Assembly: GCF_018130245.1 (NCBI RefSeq)
Contig: NZ_JAFCKP010000002.1
Coordinates: 1 to 64,000, forward strand
Length of the DNA stretch: 64,000 nucleotides
Source of the DNA: Bradyrhizobium sp. SZCCT0231
GTDB lineage: Bacteria; Pseudomonadota; Alphaproteobacteria; Rhizobiales; Xanthobacteraceae
Direction: 5' to 3'
Part shown: positions 16,171 to 25,842 of the stretch, one piece after another
How the letters are laid out: each line of letters opens with the position of its first letter
How positions within the stretch are numbered: the first letter of the stretch is position 1
The notes under the pieces: generated by a model
Database searches by the model: none
What the model saw: the letters and a program-made list of their open reading frames with translations, nothing else
What the model was told of the DNA's origin: nothing
Position numbers and translations under genes: made by a program

Positions 16171-17499
16171 GTGACCCTTCATCAGATTCCGAACACCATC
16201 AAGACCGATTCGTACTGGATGCCGTTCACGGCCAACCGGCAGTTCAAGAAGGCGCCGCGCCTGTTCTCCTCGGCCGAGGGCATGTACTACACCAGCGTCG
16301 ACGGTCGCCAGGTGATCGACGGCTCCGCCGGCCTCTGGTGCGTCAATGCCGGCCACGGCCGCAAGCAGATCGCCACCGCCGTCGAGCGGCAGCTGATGAC
16401 GCTGGACTTCGCGCCGTCGTTCCAGATGGGCCATCCGCTGGCGTTCGACTTCGCCGAGCGTCTCGCCGAGATCGCCCCGAAGGGCCTCGACCGCGTCTTC
16501 TTCACCAATTCCGGCTCCGAATCGGTCGATACCGCGCTGAAGATCGCGCTCGCCTATCACCGCGCCAACGGCCAGGCGAGCCGCACGCGGCTGATCGGCC
16601 GCGAGCGCGGCTATCACGGCGTCGGCTTCGGCGGCACCTCGGTCGGCGGCATGGTCGCCAACCGCCGCGCTTTCACGACCCTTCTGCCGGGCGTCGACCA
16701 CATCCGCCACACCCATGATCTCACCCGCAATGCCTTCGCCAAGGACCTGCCCGAGCATGGCGCCGAGCTCGCCGACGATCTCGAGCGTCTGGTCGCCCTG
16801 CACGGCGCCGACACCATTGCCGCCGTCATCGTCGAGCCGGTGCCGGGTTCGACCGCGGTGCTGCCGCCGCCGAAGGGCTATCTGCAGCGCCTGCGCGAGA
16901 TCTGCGACAAGCACGGCATCCTCTTGATCTTCGACGAGGTCATCACCGGCTTCGGCCGCCTCGGCACGCCGTTCGCCGCCAATTTCTTCGGCGTCACGCC
17001 GGACCTGATGACGACGGCCAAGGGCATCACCAACGGCACCGTGCCCTGCGGCGCCGTGTTCGCGAGCCGCAAGGTGCACGACGGCATGATGACCGGCCCG
17101 GAGAACCAGATCGAGCTGTTCCACGGCTACACCTATTCGGCACATCCGGTCGCCTGCGCCGCGGGCATCGCGACGCTCGACATCTACAAGGACGAAGGCC
17201 TGCTCACGCGCGGTGCTTCGCTCGCCGAATACTGGCGCGATGCGCTGCATTCGCTGAAGGGTCTGCCGAACGTGGTCGACATCCGCAATTGCGGCCTGAT
17301 GGGCGCGGTCGAGCTCGCACCGCGTAACGGCGCGGTCGGCGCACGCGGCTACGACATGCTGGTCGAATGCTTCAACAACGGCCTCTATCTGCGCACCGGT
17401 GGCGACTCCGTTGCGATGTCGCCCCCGCTCATCGTCGAGAAGAGCCACATCGACCAGATGATCTCCATCCTCGGCGACGCCATCAAGAAGGTGGCCTGA
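16171..17499 (+). CDS. Omega-amino acid:pyruvate aminotransferase (class III, PLP)
   Basis: This 442-aa class III aminotransferase resembles beta-alanine:pyruvate transaminases. It transfers the terminal amino group of beta-alanine or other omega-amines to pyruvate. Motifs include the phosphate-binding FTNSGSESVDTALK, the PLP-contacting IFDEVITGFGR and the Schiff-base Lys in MTTAKGITNG. The GTG at 16171 is chosen because AAAGGAG lies 8 nt upstream and the family normally begins near this point; the frame remains open to 15655. It is followed by dadA after 65 bp. Confidence 0.88.
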   Translation: MTLHQIPNTIKTDSYWMPFTANRQFKKAPRLFSSAEGMYYTSVDGRQVIDGSAGLWCVNAGHGRKQIATAVERQLMTLDFAPSFQMGHPLAFDFAERLAEIAPKGLDRVFFTNSGSESVDTALKIALAYHRANGQASRTRLIGRERGYHGVGFGGTSVGGMVANRRAFTTLLPGVDHIRHTHDLTRNAFAKDLPEHGAELADDLERLVALHGADTIAAVIVEPVPGSTAVLPPPKGYLQRLREICDKHGILLIFDEVITGFGRLGTPFAANFFGVTPDLMTTAKGITNGTVPCGAVFASRKVHDGMMTGPENQIELFHGYTYSAHPVACAAGIATLDIYKDEGLLTRGASLAEYWRDALHSLKGLPNVVDIRNCGLMGAVELAPRNGAVGARGYDMLVECFNNGLYLRTGGDSVAMSPPLIVEKSHIDQMISILGDAIKKVA

Positions 17500-17564
17500 T
17501 AATTGCTCTCGCCGTTGCGAGTTGTGTCCTTGCAGCGGCGAGCGCCGCGGGAGTTTGACGAAGC

Positions 17565-18830
17565 GTGAAAGTTCTGATCCTCGGCAGCGGTGTCATCGGT
17601 GTCACCTCTGCCTACTACCTCGCGCGTGCCGGTCATGAGGTGACGGTCGTCGACCGTCAGCCGGAGCCGGCACTGGAGACCTCTTTCGCCAATGCCGGCG
17701 AGGTGTCGCCCGGCTATTCCTCGCCCTGGGCCGGTCCCGGCGTGCCGGTGAAGGCGGTCAAGTGGCTGTTGATGAAGCACGGCCCGCTGGTGATCCGGCC
17801 GAAGCTCGATCCCGTGATGTGGGTCTGGCTGCTCAAGATGCTGCGCAACTGCACCAGCGAACGCTACGCGGTCAACAAGAGCCGGATGATTCCGATCGCG
17901 GAATACAGCCGCGATGCCTTGCGCGATCTGCGCCGCGACATCGGCATCCAGTATGACGAGCGGTCGCAAGGCACGCTGCAGCTTTTCCGGCACCAGGCCC
18001 AGCTCGACGGCACGGCCGAGGACATCGCCGTGCTCAAGCAATACGGCGTTCCCTTCGAGGTGCTGAGCCGCGAGGGCTGCATCGCGGTCGAGCCGGCGCT
18101 ATCAGGCGTGAAGGAGAAGTTCGTCGGCGGGCTTCGCCTGCCGCAGGACGAGACCGGCGACTGCCATATGTTCACGCAGTCGCTGGCCAAGCATGCCCAG
18201 GCGCTCGGCGTGCGCTTCATGTTCAACACCGGCATCGACCGCATCGTCACCGAGGGCGCGCGCGTCAGCGGTGTCGCGACCGGCGCCGGCCTGTTGCAGG
18301 CCGACGCTTACGTGCTCGCGCTCGGCAGCTGGTCGCCGCGGCTGGCGGCGCCGCTCGGCATCTCGCTGCCGGTCTATCCGGTGAAGGGCTATTCGATCAC
18401 GGTGCCGATCAAGGACGCCTCCGGCGCGCCGGAATCGACCGTGATGGACGAGAGCTACAAGGTCGCGATCACCCGGCTCGGCAATCGCATTCGCGTCGGC
18501 GGAACCGCGGAAATCTCGGGCTATTCGGACAAGCTCTACGATGCCCGCCGCGCCACGCTCGATCATTCCCTGACCGACCTGTTCCCGCGCGGCGGCGATC
18601 TCGCCAAGGCGACGTTCTGGAGCGGCCTGCGCCCGATGACGCCGGACGGCCCGCCGGTGATCGGCCCGACCCAATACGCCAACCTCCACCTCAACACCGG
18701 CCACGGCACGCTGGGCTGGACCATGTCCTGCGGCTCTGGGCGCGTGCTCGCCGACATGCTGTCGGGCAAGAAGCCGGACATCGACGTCAGCGCGCTGACG
18801 GTGGATAGGTACAATCACCGGTTCGGGTGA
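17565..18830 (+). CDS. dadA: D-amino acid dehydrogenase small subunit
   Basis: This 421-aa FAD enzyme deaminates D-amino acids to 2-oxo acids and passes electrons to the respiratory chain. It begins with the Rossmann motif [20 protein letters not shown] and continues with the DadA-typical [22 protein letters not shown]. The closing FAD-binding stretch [17 protein letters not shown] is also DadA-like. The start is GTG, preceded by GCGGGAG. DadA of E. coli handles D-alanine; pairing with an alanine-forming transaminase suggests joint alanine and omega-amine turnover. No alanine racemase is nearby. Confidence 0.88.
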   Translation: MKVLILGSGVIGVTSAYYLARAGHEVTVVDRQPEPALETSFANAGEVSPGYSSPWAGPGVPVKAVKWLLMKHGPLVIRPKLDPVMWVWLLKMLRNCTSERYAVNKSRMIPIAEYSRDALRDLRRDIGIQYDERSQGTLQLFRHQAQLDGTAEDIAVLKQYGVPFEVLSREGCIAVEPALSGVKEKFVGGLRLPQDETGDCHMFTQSLAKHAQALGVRFMFNTGIDRIVTEGARVSGVATGAGLLQADAYVLALGSWSPRLAAPLGISLPVYPVKGYSITVPIKDASGAPESTVMDESYKVAITRLGNRIRVGGTAEISGYSDKLYDARRATLDHSLTDLFPRGGDLAKATFWSGLRPMTPDGPPVIGPTQYANLHLNTGHGTLGWTMSCGSGRVLADMLSGKKPDIDVSALTVDRYNHRFG

Positions 18831-18839
18831 TTTCTTCGC

Positions 18840-18981
18840 CTCTCCCTGCGTGCGGGGAGAGGCCGGAATTTGCGCAGCAAATTCCGGGTGAGGGGGAGCC
18901 TCCGCGAGTTCCGCTGTCACCGTTTTTGCGGAAGCGGCCCCTCACCCCAGCTCTCTCCCCGTAAGCACGGGGAGAGGGAGG
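18840..18981. repeat. Long palindromic intergenic repeat
   Basis: The outer arms (CTCTCCCTGCGTGCGGGGAGAG and CTCTCCCCGTAAGCACGGGGAGAG) each form hairpins. Inner arms GTGAGGGGGAG and CCCCTCACCCC pair across about 45 bp. It fills the gap between the convergent dadA and XRE-cupin genes and may act as a bidirectional terminator. Confidence 0.65.
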
Positions 18982-18985
18982 GCAT

Positions 18986-19642
18986 TCACCCCGCCCCCGT
19001 CACGCAATTCACCCACAGCACCACGGCTTTCGCATCCTGCGCCGGATTCGAAAACCGGTGCGGCCTTCGGCTCGCGAAGCGAAAACTGTCGCCCGTCTTC
19101 AGCGACCACGTCTGGTTGTCCACCGTCAGCATCATCTCGCCTTCGAGCACGAGCCCGGCCTCCTCGCCATCATGGGTGTAGAGCTCATCGCCGGTGGAGC
19201 CGCCGGGCTCCAGATGCACCAGGAACAGGTTGAGCTTGTTGTCGCTACTCGCCGGGCTCAGCAATTGTTTTGAGACGCCGGTGCGCCAGAGCTTCAGCTC
19301 CGGCCGCTGCAGGCCGCGCGTCACCACCTGATCAGAGGAGCCGTCGCTGCTCGGGCTTGCGCCGAACAGCGCGGCGATGCCGACGCCGAGCACATCGGCG
19401 AGCGTTGCCAGCACGCGCAGCGAGGGCGACGACAGCCCGCGCTCGATCTGGCTGAGAAAGCCGATCGACAGCTCCGTGCGCGCCGCAACCGTCTCCAGCG
19501 AGAACTGCCTGATCCGCCTGAGATCCCTGATGCGGCGGCCCACCGCGACGTCCATCGCCGGCTCGGCCGGCTTGGCTTTGGCTTTCATCTTCCTGGCCGG
19601 CTTTGCGGCGGCCGGTTTGCGCATTCTTTTGCCACCGCTCAC
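18986..19642 (-). CDS. XRE-cupin transcriptional regulator
   Basis: This 218-aa (GTG start) or 212-aa (ATG at 19624) regulator has a very basic Ala/Lys/Pro N-terminal extension of about 30 residues. An XRE domain follows (RIRDLRRIRQFSLETVAARTELSIGFLSQIE), then a cupin (LEPGGSTGDELYTHDGEEAGLVLEGEM). It is a second, distinct PuuR-like regulator. It is divergent from the amino-acid ABC operon, and the two inverted repeats between them are candidate operators. Confidence 0.85.
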   Translation of the reverse strand: MSGGKRMRKPAAAKPARKMKAKAKPAEPAMDVAVGRRIRDLRRIRQFSLETVAARTELSIGFLSQIERGLSSPSLRVLATLADVLGVGIAALFGASPSSDGSSDQVVTRGLQRPELKLWRTGVSKQLLSPASSDNKLNLFLVHLEPGGSTGDELYTHDGEEAGLVLEGEMMLTVDNQTWSLKTGDSFRFASRRPHRFSNPAQDAKAVVLWVNCVTGAG

Positions 19643-19656
19643 GTCAAACCGCTTCC

Positions 19657-19722
19657 TTCATGTGCATGAAAACCGCTTGCATCGTCGGCGAAAGTGTGAC
19701 CAAATTTTCATATTGGTGAAAA
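19657..19722. promoter_or_regulatory. Two candidate XRE-cupin operators
   Basis: TTCATG-TG-CATGAA (19657-19670) and TTTTCA-N6-TGAAAA (19705-19722) are inverted repeats sharing TTCA/TGAA half-sites, with centres about 50 bp apart. They lie between the regulator (start 19642) and the substrate-binding protein gene (19804). Function inferred from position and symmetry. Confidence 0.45.
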
Positions 19723-19803
19723 TAGGCCGAAACGGCCCGGCCCGCAACGTCTGATCACGACATGCGCGACCGCCGCCACCGGCCAGGCCCAAAGGGGGAT
19801 GCG

Positions 19804-20562
19804 ATGAAGCGTTTTGTTCAGGCCGCAGTTGCGGCGCTCGCCATTGCCGCAGCAGCGCCGGCTTCGGCGCAACAGGTGCTGAAGGTCGGCTCGACCCCGA
19901 CGGGCATTCCCTTCACCTTCCTCGACACCAAGACCAACACCATCCAGGGCATCATGGTCGATCTCATCACCGAGGTCGGCAAGGATGCCGGCTTCAATGT
20001 GCAGATCGAGCCGATGCAGTTCTCGGCGCTGATCCCGTCGCTGACCTCGAGCAAGATCGACATCATTGCTGCTGCGATGTTCATCACGCCGCCGCGCAAG
20101 GAGGTCGTCGACTTCTCCGACCCGATCTACACCTACGGCGAGGGCCTCGTGGTGCCGAAGACCGACACCAAGGCTTACGCCACGCAGGACGATCTGAAGG
20201 GGGCGACGGTCGGCGCCCAGGTCGGCACCGCCTTCGTCGACGCGCTGAAGAAGACCGGTCTGTTCGCCGAGGTGAAGGCCTACGACACCATCCCCGACAT
20301 CCTGCGCGACGTGAACACCGGCCGCCTCAAGGCCGGTTACGCCGACTATCCGATCCTCGCCTACAATCTGAAGCAGGGCGGTTTCCCCGAGGTGCGCCTG
20401 GTCGACGGCTACAAGCCGGTCACCGTCGGCTCGGTCGGCATCGGCGTGCGCAAGGGCGAGACCGCGCTGCTCGGCAAGATCAATGCCTCGCTGGCGAAGC
20501 TGAAGGCCAACGGCACCATCGACAAGATCCTGGATAAATGGGGCCTGAAGGCCCAGGGTTGA
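19804..20562 (+). CDS. Polar amino-acid ABC transporter, substrate-binding protein
   Basis: This 252-aa periplasmic binding protein of the SBP_bac_3 (cluster 3) type has a signal peptide (FVQAAVAALAIAAAAPASAQ). The family motif KIDIIAAAMFITPPRKEVVDFSDPIY is present in the first lobe. It captures a polar amino acid or opine-like ligand; specificity cannot be read here. GGGGG lies 5 nt before the ATG. First gene of an operon with the permease, the ATPase and a PuuB-like oxidase, which suggests that the imported ligand is the oxidase substrate. Confidence 0.9.
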   Translation: MKRFVQAAVAALAIAAAAPASAQQVLKVGSTPTGIPFTFLDTKTNTIQGIMVDLITEVGKDAGFNVQIEPMQFSALIPSLTSSKIDIIAAAMFITPPRKEVVDFSDPIYTYGEGLVVPKTDTKAYATQDDLKGATVGAQVGTAFVDALKKTGLFAEVKAYDTIPDILRDVNTGRLKAGYADYPILAYNLKQGGFPEVRLVDGYKPVTVGSVGIGVRKGETALLGKINASLAKLKANGTIDKILDKWGLKAQG

Positions 20563-20590
20563 TCGATAGAAGCTGATCGAAGGCTGCCCG

Positions 20591-21244
20591 ATGAAAGGCT
20601 TCTGGCGCGACGCCGTCGAGTTCTTCCCGATCCTGATGAACGGCGTCGCGCTGACGATCGTCGTCACGGTCGGCTCGCTGCTGCTCTCGACGGTGCTGGG
20701 CCTCGTCTGGGCGATGATGCGGGTCTCCGGCATCAAGGCGCTGTCGATGCTCAGCGCCAGCCTGATCAACGTGATACGCGGCATCCCGATCATCGTGCTG
20801 TTGTTCTACCTCTACTTCGTGATGCCCGATCTCGGCGTCACGCTCAGCGCGTTGCAGGCCGCGATCCTCGGGCTCGGCATCGCCTATTCGGCCTATCAGG
20901 CCGAAAACTTCCGCGCCGGTATCGAGGCCATCGACAAGGGCCAGATCGAGGCGGCGCAGTCGATCGGCATGGGCTGGTGGCTCACCATGCGCCGCGTGGT
21001 GCTGCCGCAGGCGGTGCGCATCGTGCTGCCGCCCTACGGCAACGTCATGATCATGATGCTGAAGGATTCCTCGCAGGCCTCGACCATCACGGTCGCCGAG
21101 CTCGCGCTGCAGGGCAAGCTGATCGCCTCCTCGACCTTCAAGAACACCAGCGTGTTCACGCTTGTCGCGCTGATGTATCTCACCATGAGCATCCCGCTGA
21201 TCCTGCTGGTCCGTCACTTCGAGAAGCGGGCCGGCAAGCGATGA
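20591..21244 (+). CDS. Polar amino-acid ABC transporter, permease
   Basis: This 217-aa HisM/HisQ-type inner-membrane permease has about five helices. The cytoplasmic EAA loop that contacts the ATPase is visible ([21 protein letters not shown]). Only one permease gene is present, so it probably works as a homodimer. It overlaps the ATPase gene by 4 nt (ATGA), showing translational coupling. Confidence 0.9.
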   Translation: MKGFWRDAVEFFPILMNGVALTIVVTVGSLLLSTVLGLVWAMMRVSGIKALSMLSASLINVIRGIPIIVLLFYLYFVMPDLGVTLSALQAAILGLGIAYSAYQAENFRAGIEAIDKGQIEAAQSIGMGWWLTMRRVVLPQAVRIVLPPYGNVMIMMLKDSSQASTITVAELALQGKLIASSTFKNTSVFTLVALMYLTMSIPLILLVRHFEKRAGKR

Positions 21245-21972
21245 TCGAGCTGAACGACGTCCACAAGAGCTTTGGCAAGGTCGAGGTGCTCAAGGGCATC
21301 AATGCGTCGGTGCAAAAGGGCGAGGTGGTCTGCATCATCGGACCTTCCGGCTCCGGCAAGTCGACCATCCTGCGCTGCATCAACGGGCTGGAGAGCTATG
21401 ACCGTGGCGAGATCAGCGTTGAAGGCCTGAAGGTCGATCGCGACGCGCCGTCGATCGTGAACATCCGCACCCAGGTCTCGATGGTGTTCCAGCGCTTCAA
21501 CCTGTTCCCGCATCGCACGGCGCTGGAGAACGTGGTCGAAGGGCCGCTCTATGTGAAGAAGGAATCGCGAGCCGCCGCGCTGGAGCGCGGTCGGACGCTG
21601 CTCGCGCAGGTCGGGCTTGCGGAAAAGGCCGACGCCCATCCGCCGCAGCTCTCCGGCGGCCAGCAGCAGCGCGTCGCGATCGCGCGGGCGCTCGCCATGC
21701 AGCCCAAGGCGATCCTGTTCGACGAGCCGACCTCGGCGCTCGACCCTGAATTGGTCGGCGACGTGCTCGGCGTCATGCGCAAGCTCGCCGACGACGGCAT
21801 GACCATGGTCGTCGTCACCCATGAGATGGGCTTTGCCCGCGACGTCGCCGACCGCGTGCTGTTCATCGACGGCGGCGTCATCGTCGAGCAGGGGCTGGCC
21901 AAGGCGCTGCTCAACCAGCCGCAGCATCCGCGCACGCAGGACTTCTTGCGCCGCGTGCTGCATCCGCTCTGA
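21241..21972 (+). CDS. Polar amino-acid ABC transporter, ATP-binding protein
   Basis: This 243-aa ATPase of the GlnQ/HisP type has Walker A (GPSGSGKST), the ABC signature ([15 protein letters not shown]), Walker B ([14 protein letters not shown]) and the switch His (VVTHEM). It starts inside the permease stop (ATGA). The FAD oxidoreductase gene follows after 12 nt, so all four genes appear to form one operon. Confidence 0.93.
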   Translation: MIELNDVHKSFGKVEVLKGINASVQKGEVVCIIGPSGSGKSTILRCINGLESYDRGEISVEGLKVDRDAPSIVNIRTQVSMVFQRFNLFPHRTALENVVEGPLYVKKESRAAALERGRTLLAQVGLAEKADAHPPQLSGGQQQRVAIARALAMQPKAILFDEPTSALDPELVGDVLGVMRKLADDGMTMVVVTHEMGFARDVADRVLFIDGGVIVEQGLAKALLNQPQHPRTQDFLRRVLHPL

Positions 21973-21984
21973 CCGGACTTCGCC

Positions 21985-23268
21985 ATGACGCGCCTGCCTC
22001 TGCCGCCCTCGGTCTATGCCGATACTGCCGTTGCGCCGGTTGCCACGCCGCCGCTCGACGTCGACAAGAACGTCTCCGTCGCGATCGTCGGCGGCGGCTA
22101 CACCGGCCTCTCCACGGCGCTGCATCTGGCCGAGCAGGGCGTCGAGGCGCTGGTGCTGGAGGCGCAGGAACCCGGCTGGGGCGCGTCCGGCAACAATGGC
22201 GGCCACACCAATCCCGGCCTGAAGAATGATCCTGATCAGATCGAGGCGGATTTCGGCGCAGATCTCGGCCGCCGCATGATCGCGTTCTCGTACGGCACGA
22301 CCAACTTCACGCACGATTTGATCCGCCGTTACCAGATTCCCTGCGAGGCGCGGCAGAACGGCACGTTGCGCGCGGCTTACAATGAGGCCAGCGCCGCCGC
22401 GATCGAGAAGACCGCGCAGCAATGCATCCGCCGCGGCATGCCGGTGACGTACCTCAACCGCGCGCAGCTCCGCGAGATGACGGGCACCGACCGCTATATC
22501 GGTGCCATGCTGGACACGCGCGGCGGCGATCTGCATCCCCTGAGCTACGCCCGCGGCCTTGCGCGCGCTGCGATCTCCGCGGGGGCGAAGGTCCATGGCG
22601 AGACACCGGCATTGTCGCTACGTCGCGAGGGAACGCGCTGGCGCATCGAGACGCCGCGCGCGGTGGTTCATGCGGACAAGGTCCTGCTCGCCACCAACGG
22701 TTTCACCGACGATCTCTGGCCCGCGCTCCGCCGCACCATCGTGCCGGTGTTTTCCTCGATCGCCGCGACCGCGCCGCTCTCCGACGCGGTCGCGCAGTCG
22801 ATCATGCCGACCCGCCCCGTCCTCTACGAGAGCGGCCACATCACGGTCTATTACCGCATCGATCAGCAGAACCGTCTCTTGATGGGCGGTCGCGGCCCGA
22901 TGCGCTGGATCAAGTCGCCGCATGATGTAGCCTATCTCATGCGTTATGCGGAGCGGCTCTGGCCGCAGCTCAAGGGCGTCGCCTGGACTCATGGCTGGAA
23001 CAGCCGGCTCGCCATCACCGGGGACCACTATCCGCATGTGCATGAGCCCGCGGAGAACATCCTGATCTCGCTCGGCTGCAACGGCCGCGGCGTCGCGCTC
23101 TCGACCGCGATGGGCGCGCAGCTCGCCCGCCGGCTGATCGGCGGCGCCAAGGCCGAGATCGACATGCCGATCACAGGCATCAAGCCGATCCCGCTGCACG
23201 CGTTCTGGCCGGTCGGGGTGACGACCGCGGTGATTGCGGGCCGCGTGCGGGACCGGCTCGGCATATGA
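21985..23268 (+). CDS. FAD-dependent amine oxidoreductase (PuuB-like)
   Basis: This 427-aa DAO-family flavoenzyme starts with the FAD motif VAIVGGGYTGLSTALHLAE and then GASGNNGGH. The segment order strongly recalls E. coli PuuB, gamma-glutamylputrescine oxidase: IRRYQIPCEARQNGTL, DRYIGAMLDTRGGDLHPL, then YYRI and LLMGGRG. It ends RVRDRLGI, close to the PuuB terminus SLRDRLGV. It probably oxidises an amine or N-substituted amino acid brought in by the linked ABC transporter. No gamma-glutamyl-polyamine synthetase is in the window, so the exact substrate is open. Confidence 0.82.
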   Translation: MTRLPLPPSVYADTAVAPVATPPLDVDKNVSVAIVGGGYTGLSTALHLAEQGVEALVLEAQEPGWGASGNNGGHTNPGLKNDPDQIEADFGADLGRRMIAFSYGTTNFTHDLIRRYQIPCEARQNGTLRAAYNEASAAAIEKTAQQCIRRGMPVTYLNRAQLREMTGTDRYIGAMLDTRGGDLHPLSYARGLARAAISAGAKVHGETPALSLRREGTRWRIETPRAVVHADKVLLATNGFTDDLWPALRRTIVPVFSSIAATAPLSDAVAQSIMPTRPVLYESGHITVYYRIDQQNRLLMGGRGPMRWIKSPHDVAYLMRYAERLWPQLKGVAWTHGWNSRLAITGDHYPHVHEPAENILISLGCNGRGVALSTAMGAQLARRLIGGAKAEIDMPITGIKPIPLHAFWPVGVTTAVIAGRVRDRLGI

Positions 23269-23270
23269 AA

Positions 23271-23298
23271 AAGGCGCCGCCTTGTGCGGGCGGCGCCT
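23271..23298 (-). terminator. Bidirectional intrinsic terminator
   Basis: AAGGCGCCGCC and GGCGGCGCCTT form an 11-bp GC-rich stem between two convergent genes. On the minus strand a TTTTT run follows directly, giving a classic terminator for the His-rich gene at 23320. On the plus strand it lies 3 nt after the oxidoreductase stop. Confidence 0.8.
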
Positions 23299-23319
23299 TC
23301 TCAGGAATTGCAGATGGCG

Positions 23320-23550
23320 TCAGCAGCGGCCCTGCTTCCACAGCCCGGGCGGGCAGCCGTGACCGCGCCAGCCGACCTTGCGCCCATGATACCATCCGGG
23401 CGGCGTGCCATGGTGATGATGGCCCATCGCGTGGCCATAGCCATGACCATGACCATGTCCGCCGCCGTGGCCGCCCTTGGCCAACGCGGGGCTGGTGAGT
23501 GTGAGGCCAGCCGCAACGATCAGCGACGCGGCGAGCGCAAGTTTCTTCAT
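23320..23550 (-). CDS. Gly/His-rich exported small protein
   Basis: This 76-aa precursor has a signal peptide (MKKLALAASLIVAAGLTLTS, cleavage after PALA). The mature chain of about 52 residues begins KGGHGGGHGHGHGYGHAM and has 10 or more His, then a basic Trp-containing tail ending CPPGLWKQGRC. The composition suggests binding of divalent metal ions in the periplasm. GGAGG precedes the ATG and a strong terminator follows the stop. It stands alone between the PuuB-like gene and ggt. Confidence 0.7.
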   Translation of the reverse strand: MKKLALAASLIVAAGLTLTSPALAKGGHGGGHGHGHGYGHAMGHHHHGTPPGWYHGRKVGWRGHGCPPGLWKQGRC

Positions 23551-23743
23551 TGTGTCCTCCAGTGGGGCGAGCGCACTTGTCCGTTCAATGAACGAACGAT
23601 GTGCAGCTAAATTCCCTGCAAATGTGGAGGAGTCGTGACGCTCGCGCAGATGCGCAAGCGCGCATCGGCTCAACGCGTGCTGGCACATCCTCGCTTGCGA
23701 CGTGCCCGCGGTTCACCGCTGGCACGCTCTCTCGTCAGCGGAC

Positions 23744-25333
23744 TCAGAGCTCCGCCACCGCATCGGCCCAGGGCTGGAAGATCTCGACCGCGCCGGAATT
23801 GACCTCGCCCTCGCGCATCACCACGCTCGGGCAGGCGAACTTCTGCGGCAGCGCCTGCACGCGGCTCTCTTCATAGTCGAAGCGCGCGGCCAGGGCTTTG
23901 CGCACCTCCGCCGGCAGGCGGGCGTCGCCGATCACCACCGCGCCCTCGCTCGCATCGATCCGCGGCTGGTGGATGGCGGCATCCAAGTCCATGCCGAAAT
24001 CCATCGCAAAGGAGACGAGCTGCATCACCGAGGGCAGGATGCGGCGTCCGCCGGAGGCGCCCACGGCGAGGCGCTTGCCATCCTTCGTCTCGGCGATGAC
24101 AGGCGTGTAGTTGCAAAGGCAGCGCTTGCCGGGCGCAAGCGAGTTGGTGGTGCCCGGCGTCGGGTCGAACCACATGATGCCGTTGTTCATGGTGATACCG
24201 GTGTGCGGTGTCACATATCTCGAGCCGAAGGACGAGAGCAGCGTCTGCGTCACCGCCGCGATGTTGCCGTGACGGTCGACGACGGAGAAATGCGTGGTGC
24301 AGGCGGGCGCGAGATATTCGGCGCCGAGCGAGCGCTTGCCGTCGGCATCGCCCATGTCCTTGAGCCGCTCGCGGAAGGCTGCTTGCAAGGCGAGCGCATA
24401 TTCGACATAGGCGGCGGCATCCGGCGCGCCTACGGGCGTCAGGCCCTGCTGCAACAGGCGCAGCGCATGCGCCATCGTCGGCCCCGCGGTGAGCTCCGGG
24501 GTCGCGAACACCTTGCCCTCGCGATAGGGGATCGCCAGCGGCGCGCGCAAATGGGCGCGGAACGCGGCGAGATCCTCCACCGACAGCGAGCCGCCGTCGG
24601 CGTTGATGTCGGAAGCAATGCTCCTGGCGAGATCGCCCTGGTAGAAATCGCGCGGGCCGGCCTCGGCGAGATGTGACAGCGTCGCCTTCAGGGCGTCCTG
24701 CGGCAGCCGCGTCTCGGACTTGATGCCCCATGGTGCGGTCGGCGGCAGGCCGTCCTTCAGGTAGGCGCCCGCACTCGCGGGATAACGCCTGAGATCGGCA
24801 GCCGAGCTCGAGATCGTCACCGTGGTCCACCAATCGACCAGCAGGCCTTCTCCGGCGAGCGCGGCGGACGGGGCGACCAGATCCTTCCACGGCATTTTGG
24901 CGTGGCGGCGATACGCCTCTTCCATTCCGGCAACGACGCCGGGTACGGCAATCGAGCCCGGGCCATGGATGTTGCGGTCATCCTTCACCCGCGGCCAGGG
25001 AAACAGGTCGGAAGCCGCGCCTTCGCCACTGAGCGGATAGTCGGCCGCGCGCAGGCTCTGCGGCGCGCACATGCCGTAGTCGATCACCTCGGTGCGATTT
25101 TCCTTGGCGCGGTAGAGCACCATCGCACCGCCGCCGCCGATGCCACTATTCCAGGGCTCCAGGACGTTCAGGGCAAAAGTGGTCGCGACGATCGCGTCCA
25201 CGCAGTCGCCGCCCGCGGCAAGCACCTGCGCCCCGACTTCAGCCGCCCGCCGCGATTGCGAGGCGACAATGCCGCCCTTGGATTTGACGGCGGGTTTGCG
25301 GACGGTTTGGTTGAGGCTGAACTGGTGAGGCAT
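23744..25333 (-). CDS. ggt: Gamma-glutamyltransferase
   Basis: This 529-aa Ntn-hydrolase transfers or hydrolyses gamma-glutamyl groups. The autoprocessing site is clear: the TTHFSVVDRHGN stretch, with Thr346 (first T) expected to become the N-terminal nucleophile of the small subunit. The oxyanion-region GGRRILPSVMQ motif follows. No signal peptide is evident from the chosen start (MPHQFSLNQ), so this enzyme may be cytoplasmic, unlike E. coli Ggt. An upstream ATG at 25462 would add 43 residues without a clear signal sequence. Its neighbourhood (PuuB-like oxidase, amino-acid ABC importer) suggests cleavage of imported or intracellular gamma-glutamyl compounds. Confidence 0.88.
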   Translation of the reverse strand: MPHQFSLNQTVRKPAVKSKGGIVASQSRRAAEVGAQVLAAGGDCVDAIVATTFALNVLEPWNSGIGGGGAMVLYRAKENRTEVIDYGMCAPQSLRAADYPLSGEGAASDLFPWPRVKDDRNIHGPGSIAVPGVVAGMEEAYRRHAKMPWKDLVAPSAALAGEGLLVDWWTTVTISSSAADLRRYPASAGAYLKDGLPPTAPWGIKSETRLPQDALKATLSHLAEAGPRDFYQGDLARSIASDINADGGSLSVEDLAAFRAHLRAPLAIPYREGKVFATPELTAGPTMAHALRLLQQGLTPVGAPDAAAYVEYALALQAAFRERLKDMGDADGKRSLGAEYLAPACTTHFSVVDRHGNIAAVTQTLLSSFGSRYVTPHTGITMNNGIMWFDPTPGTTNSLAPGKRCLCNYTPVIAETKDGKRLAVGASGGRRILPSVMQLVSFAMDFGMDLDAAIHQPRIDASEGAVVIGDARLPAEVRKALAARFDYEESRVQALPQKFACPSVVMREGEVNSGAVEIFQPWADAVAEL

Positions 25334-25509
25334 GATGTGGTCTTGATGTTTGCGTCTGTTGTCTTGGCTTCGCTGCGTTGAATTCGAGGCTCCGCAATTG
25401 GCGAAGCCCGCGGACAATGGCACATTGCGGCCAACGAGAACATCGAAAGGGAGGCGCGACATGGCTGGTGTGAAACAGGCGCGGGATGAGAGCTTTTCCC
25501 TGCGGCCAT

Positions 25510-25632
25510 CCTTCGAGACGCCCGCTTGAGGCGGGCTCCTCAGGATGAGGGCGGAGTGCGTGGGGCAGTTTCAACGGACACTGACGCCGATGAGCCTCAT
25601 CCTGAGGAGGCGCGTCAGCGCCGTCTCGAAGG
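25510..25632. repeat. REP-like palindromic repeat (family A)
   Basis: CCTTCGAGACG...TCCTCAGGATGAGG faces CCTCATCCTGAGGA...CGTCTCGAAGG over about 120 bp. A shorter, diverged copy lies at 62511-62608. The region 25334-25842 contains no gene that I can support, only this and the next repeat. Confidence 0.7.
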
Positions 25633-25712
25633 ACGAGGCGTGCGCGCAGGCCGCCGCCGCGAGTCATATGCGATAGTCTTGGCAAGTGAGGTGCGGGGCT
25701 GCTCCCCAATCT

Positions 25713-25798
25713 CGTCATGCCCGGGCTTGACCCGGGCATCCACGTCTTTGGACCCGGCTACAAAAACGTGGATGGCCGGGACAAGCCCGGCCATGACG
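25713..25798. repeat. REP-like palindromic repeat
   Basis: The arms CGTCATGCCCGGGCTTGACC and its near complement at the other end enclose a second pair, CCACGTCTTTG and CAAAAACGTGG. The resulting cruciform-like structure is typical of intergenic repeats in this genus. Confidence 0.7.
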
Positions 25799-25842
25799 AA
25801 GGATAGATAGAGATCGGTGGGGAAGCGGCAAAGCCTCAGCGC

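Noticed and set aside
25510-25798. Closely spaced repeats as a CRISPR array
   Set aside because: The repeats are inverted, of different families and lack regular spacers; no cas genes are near.
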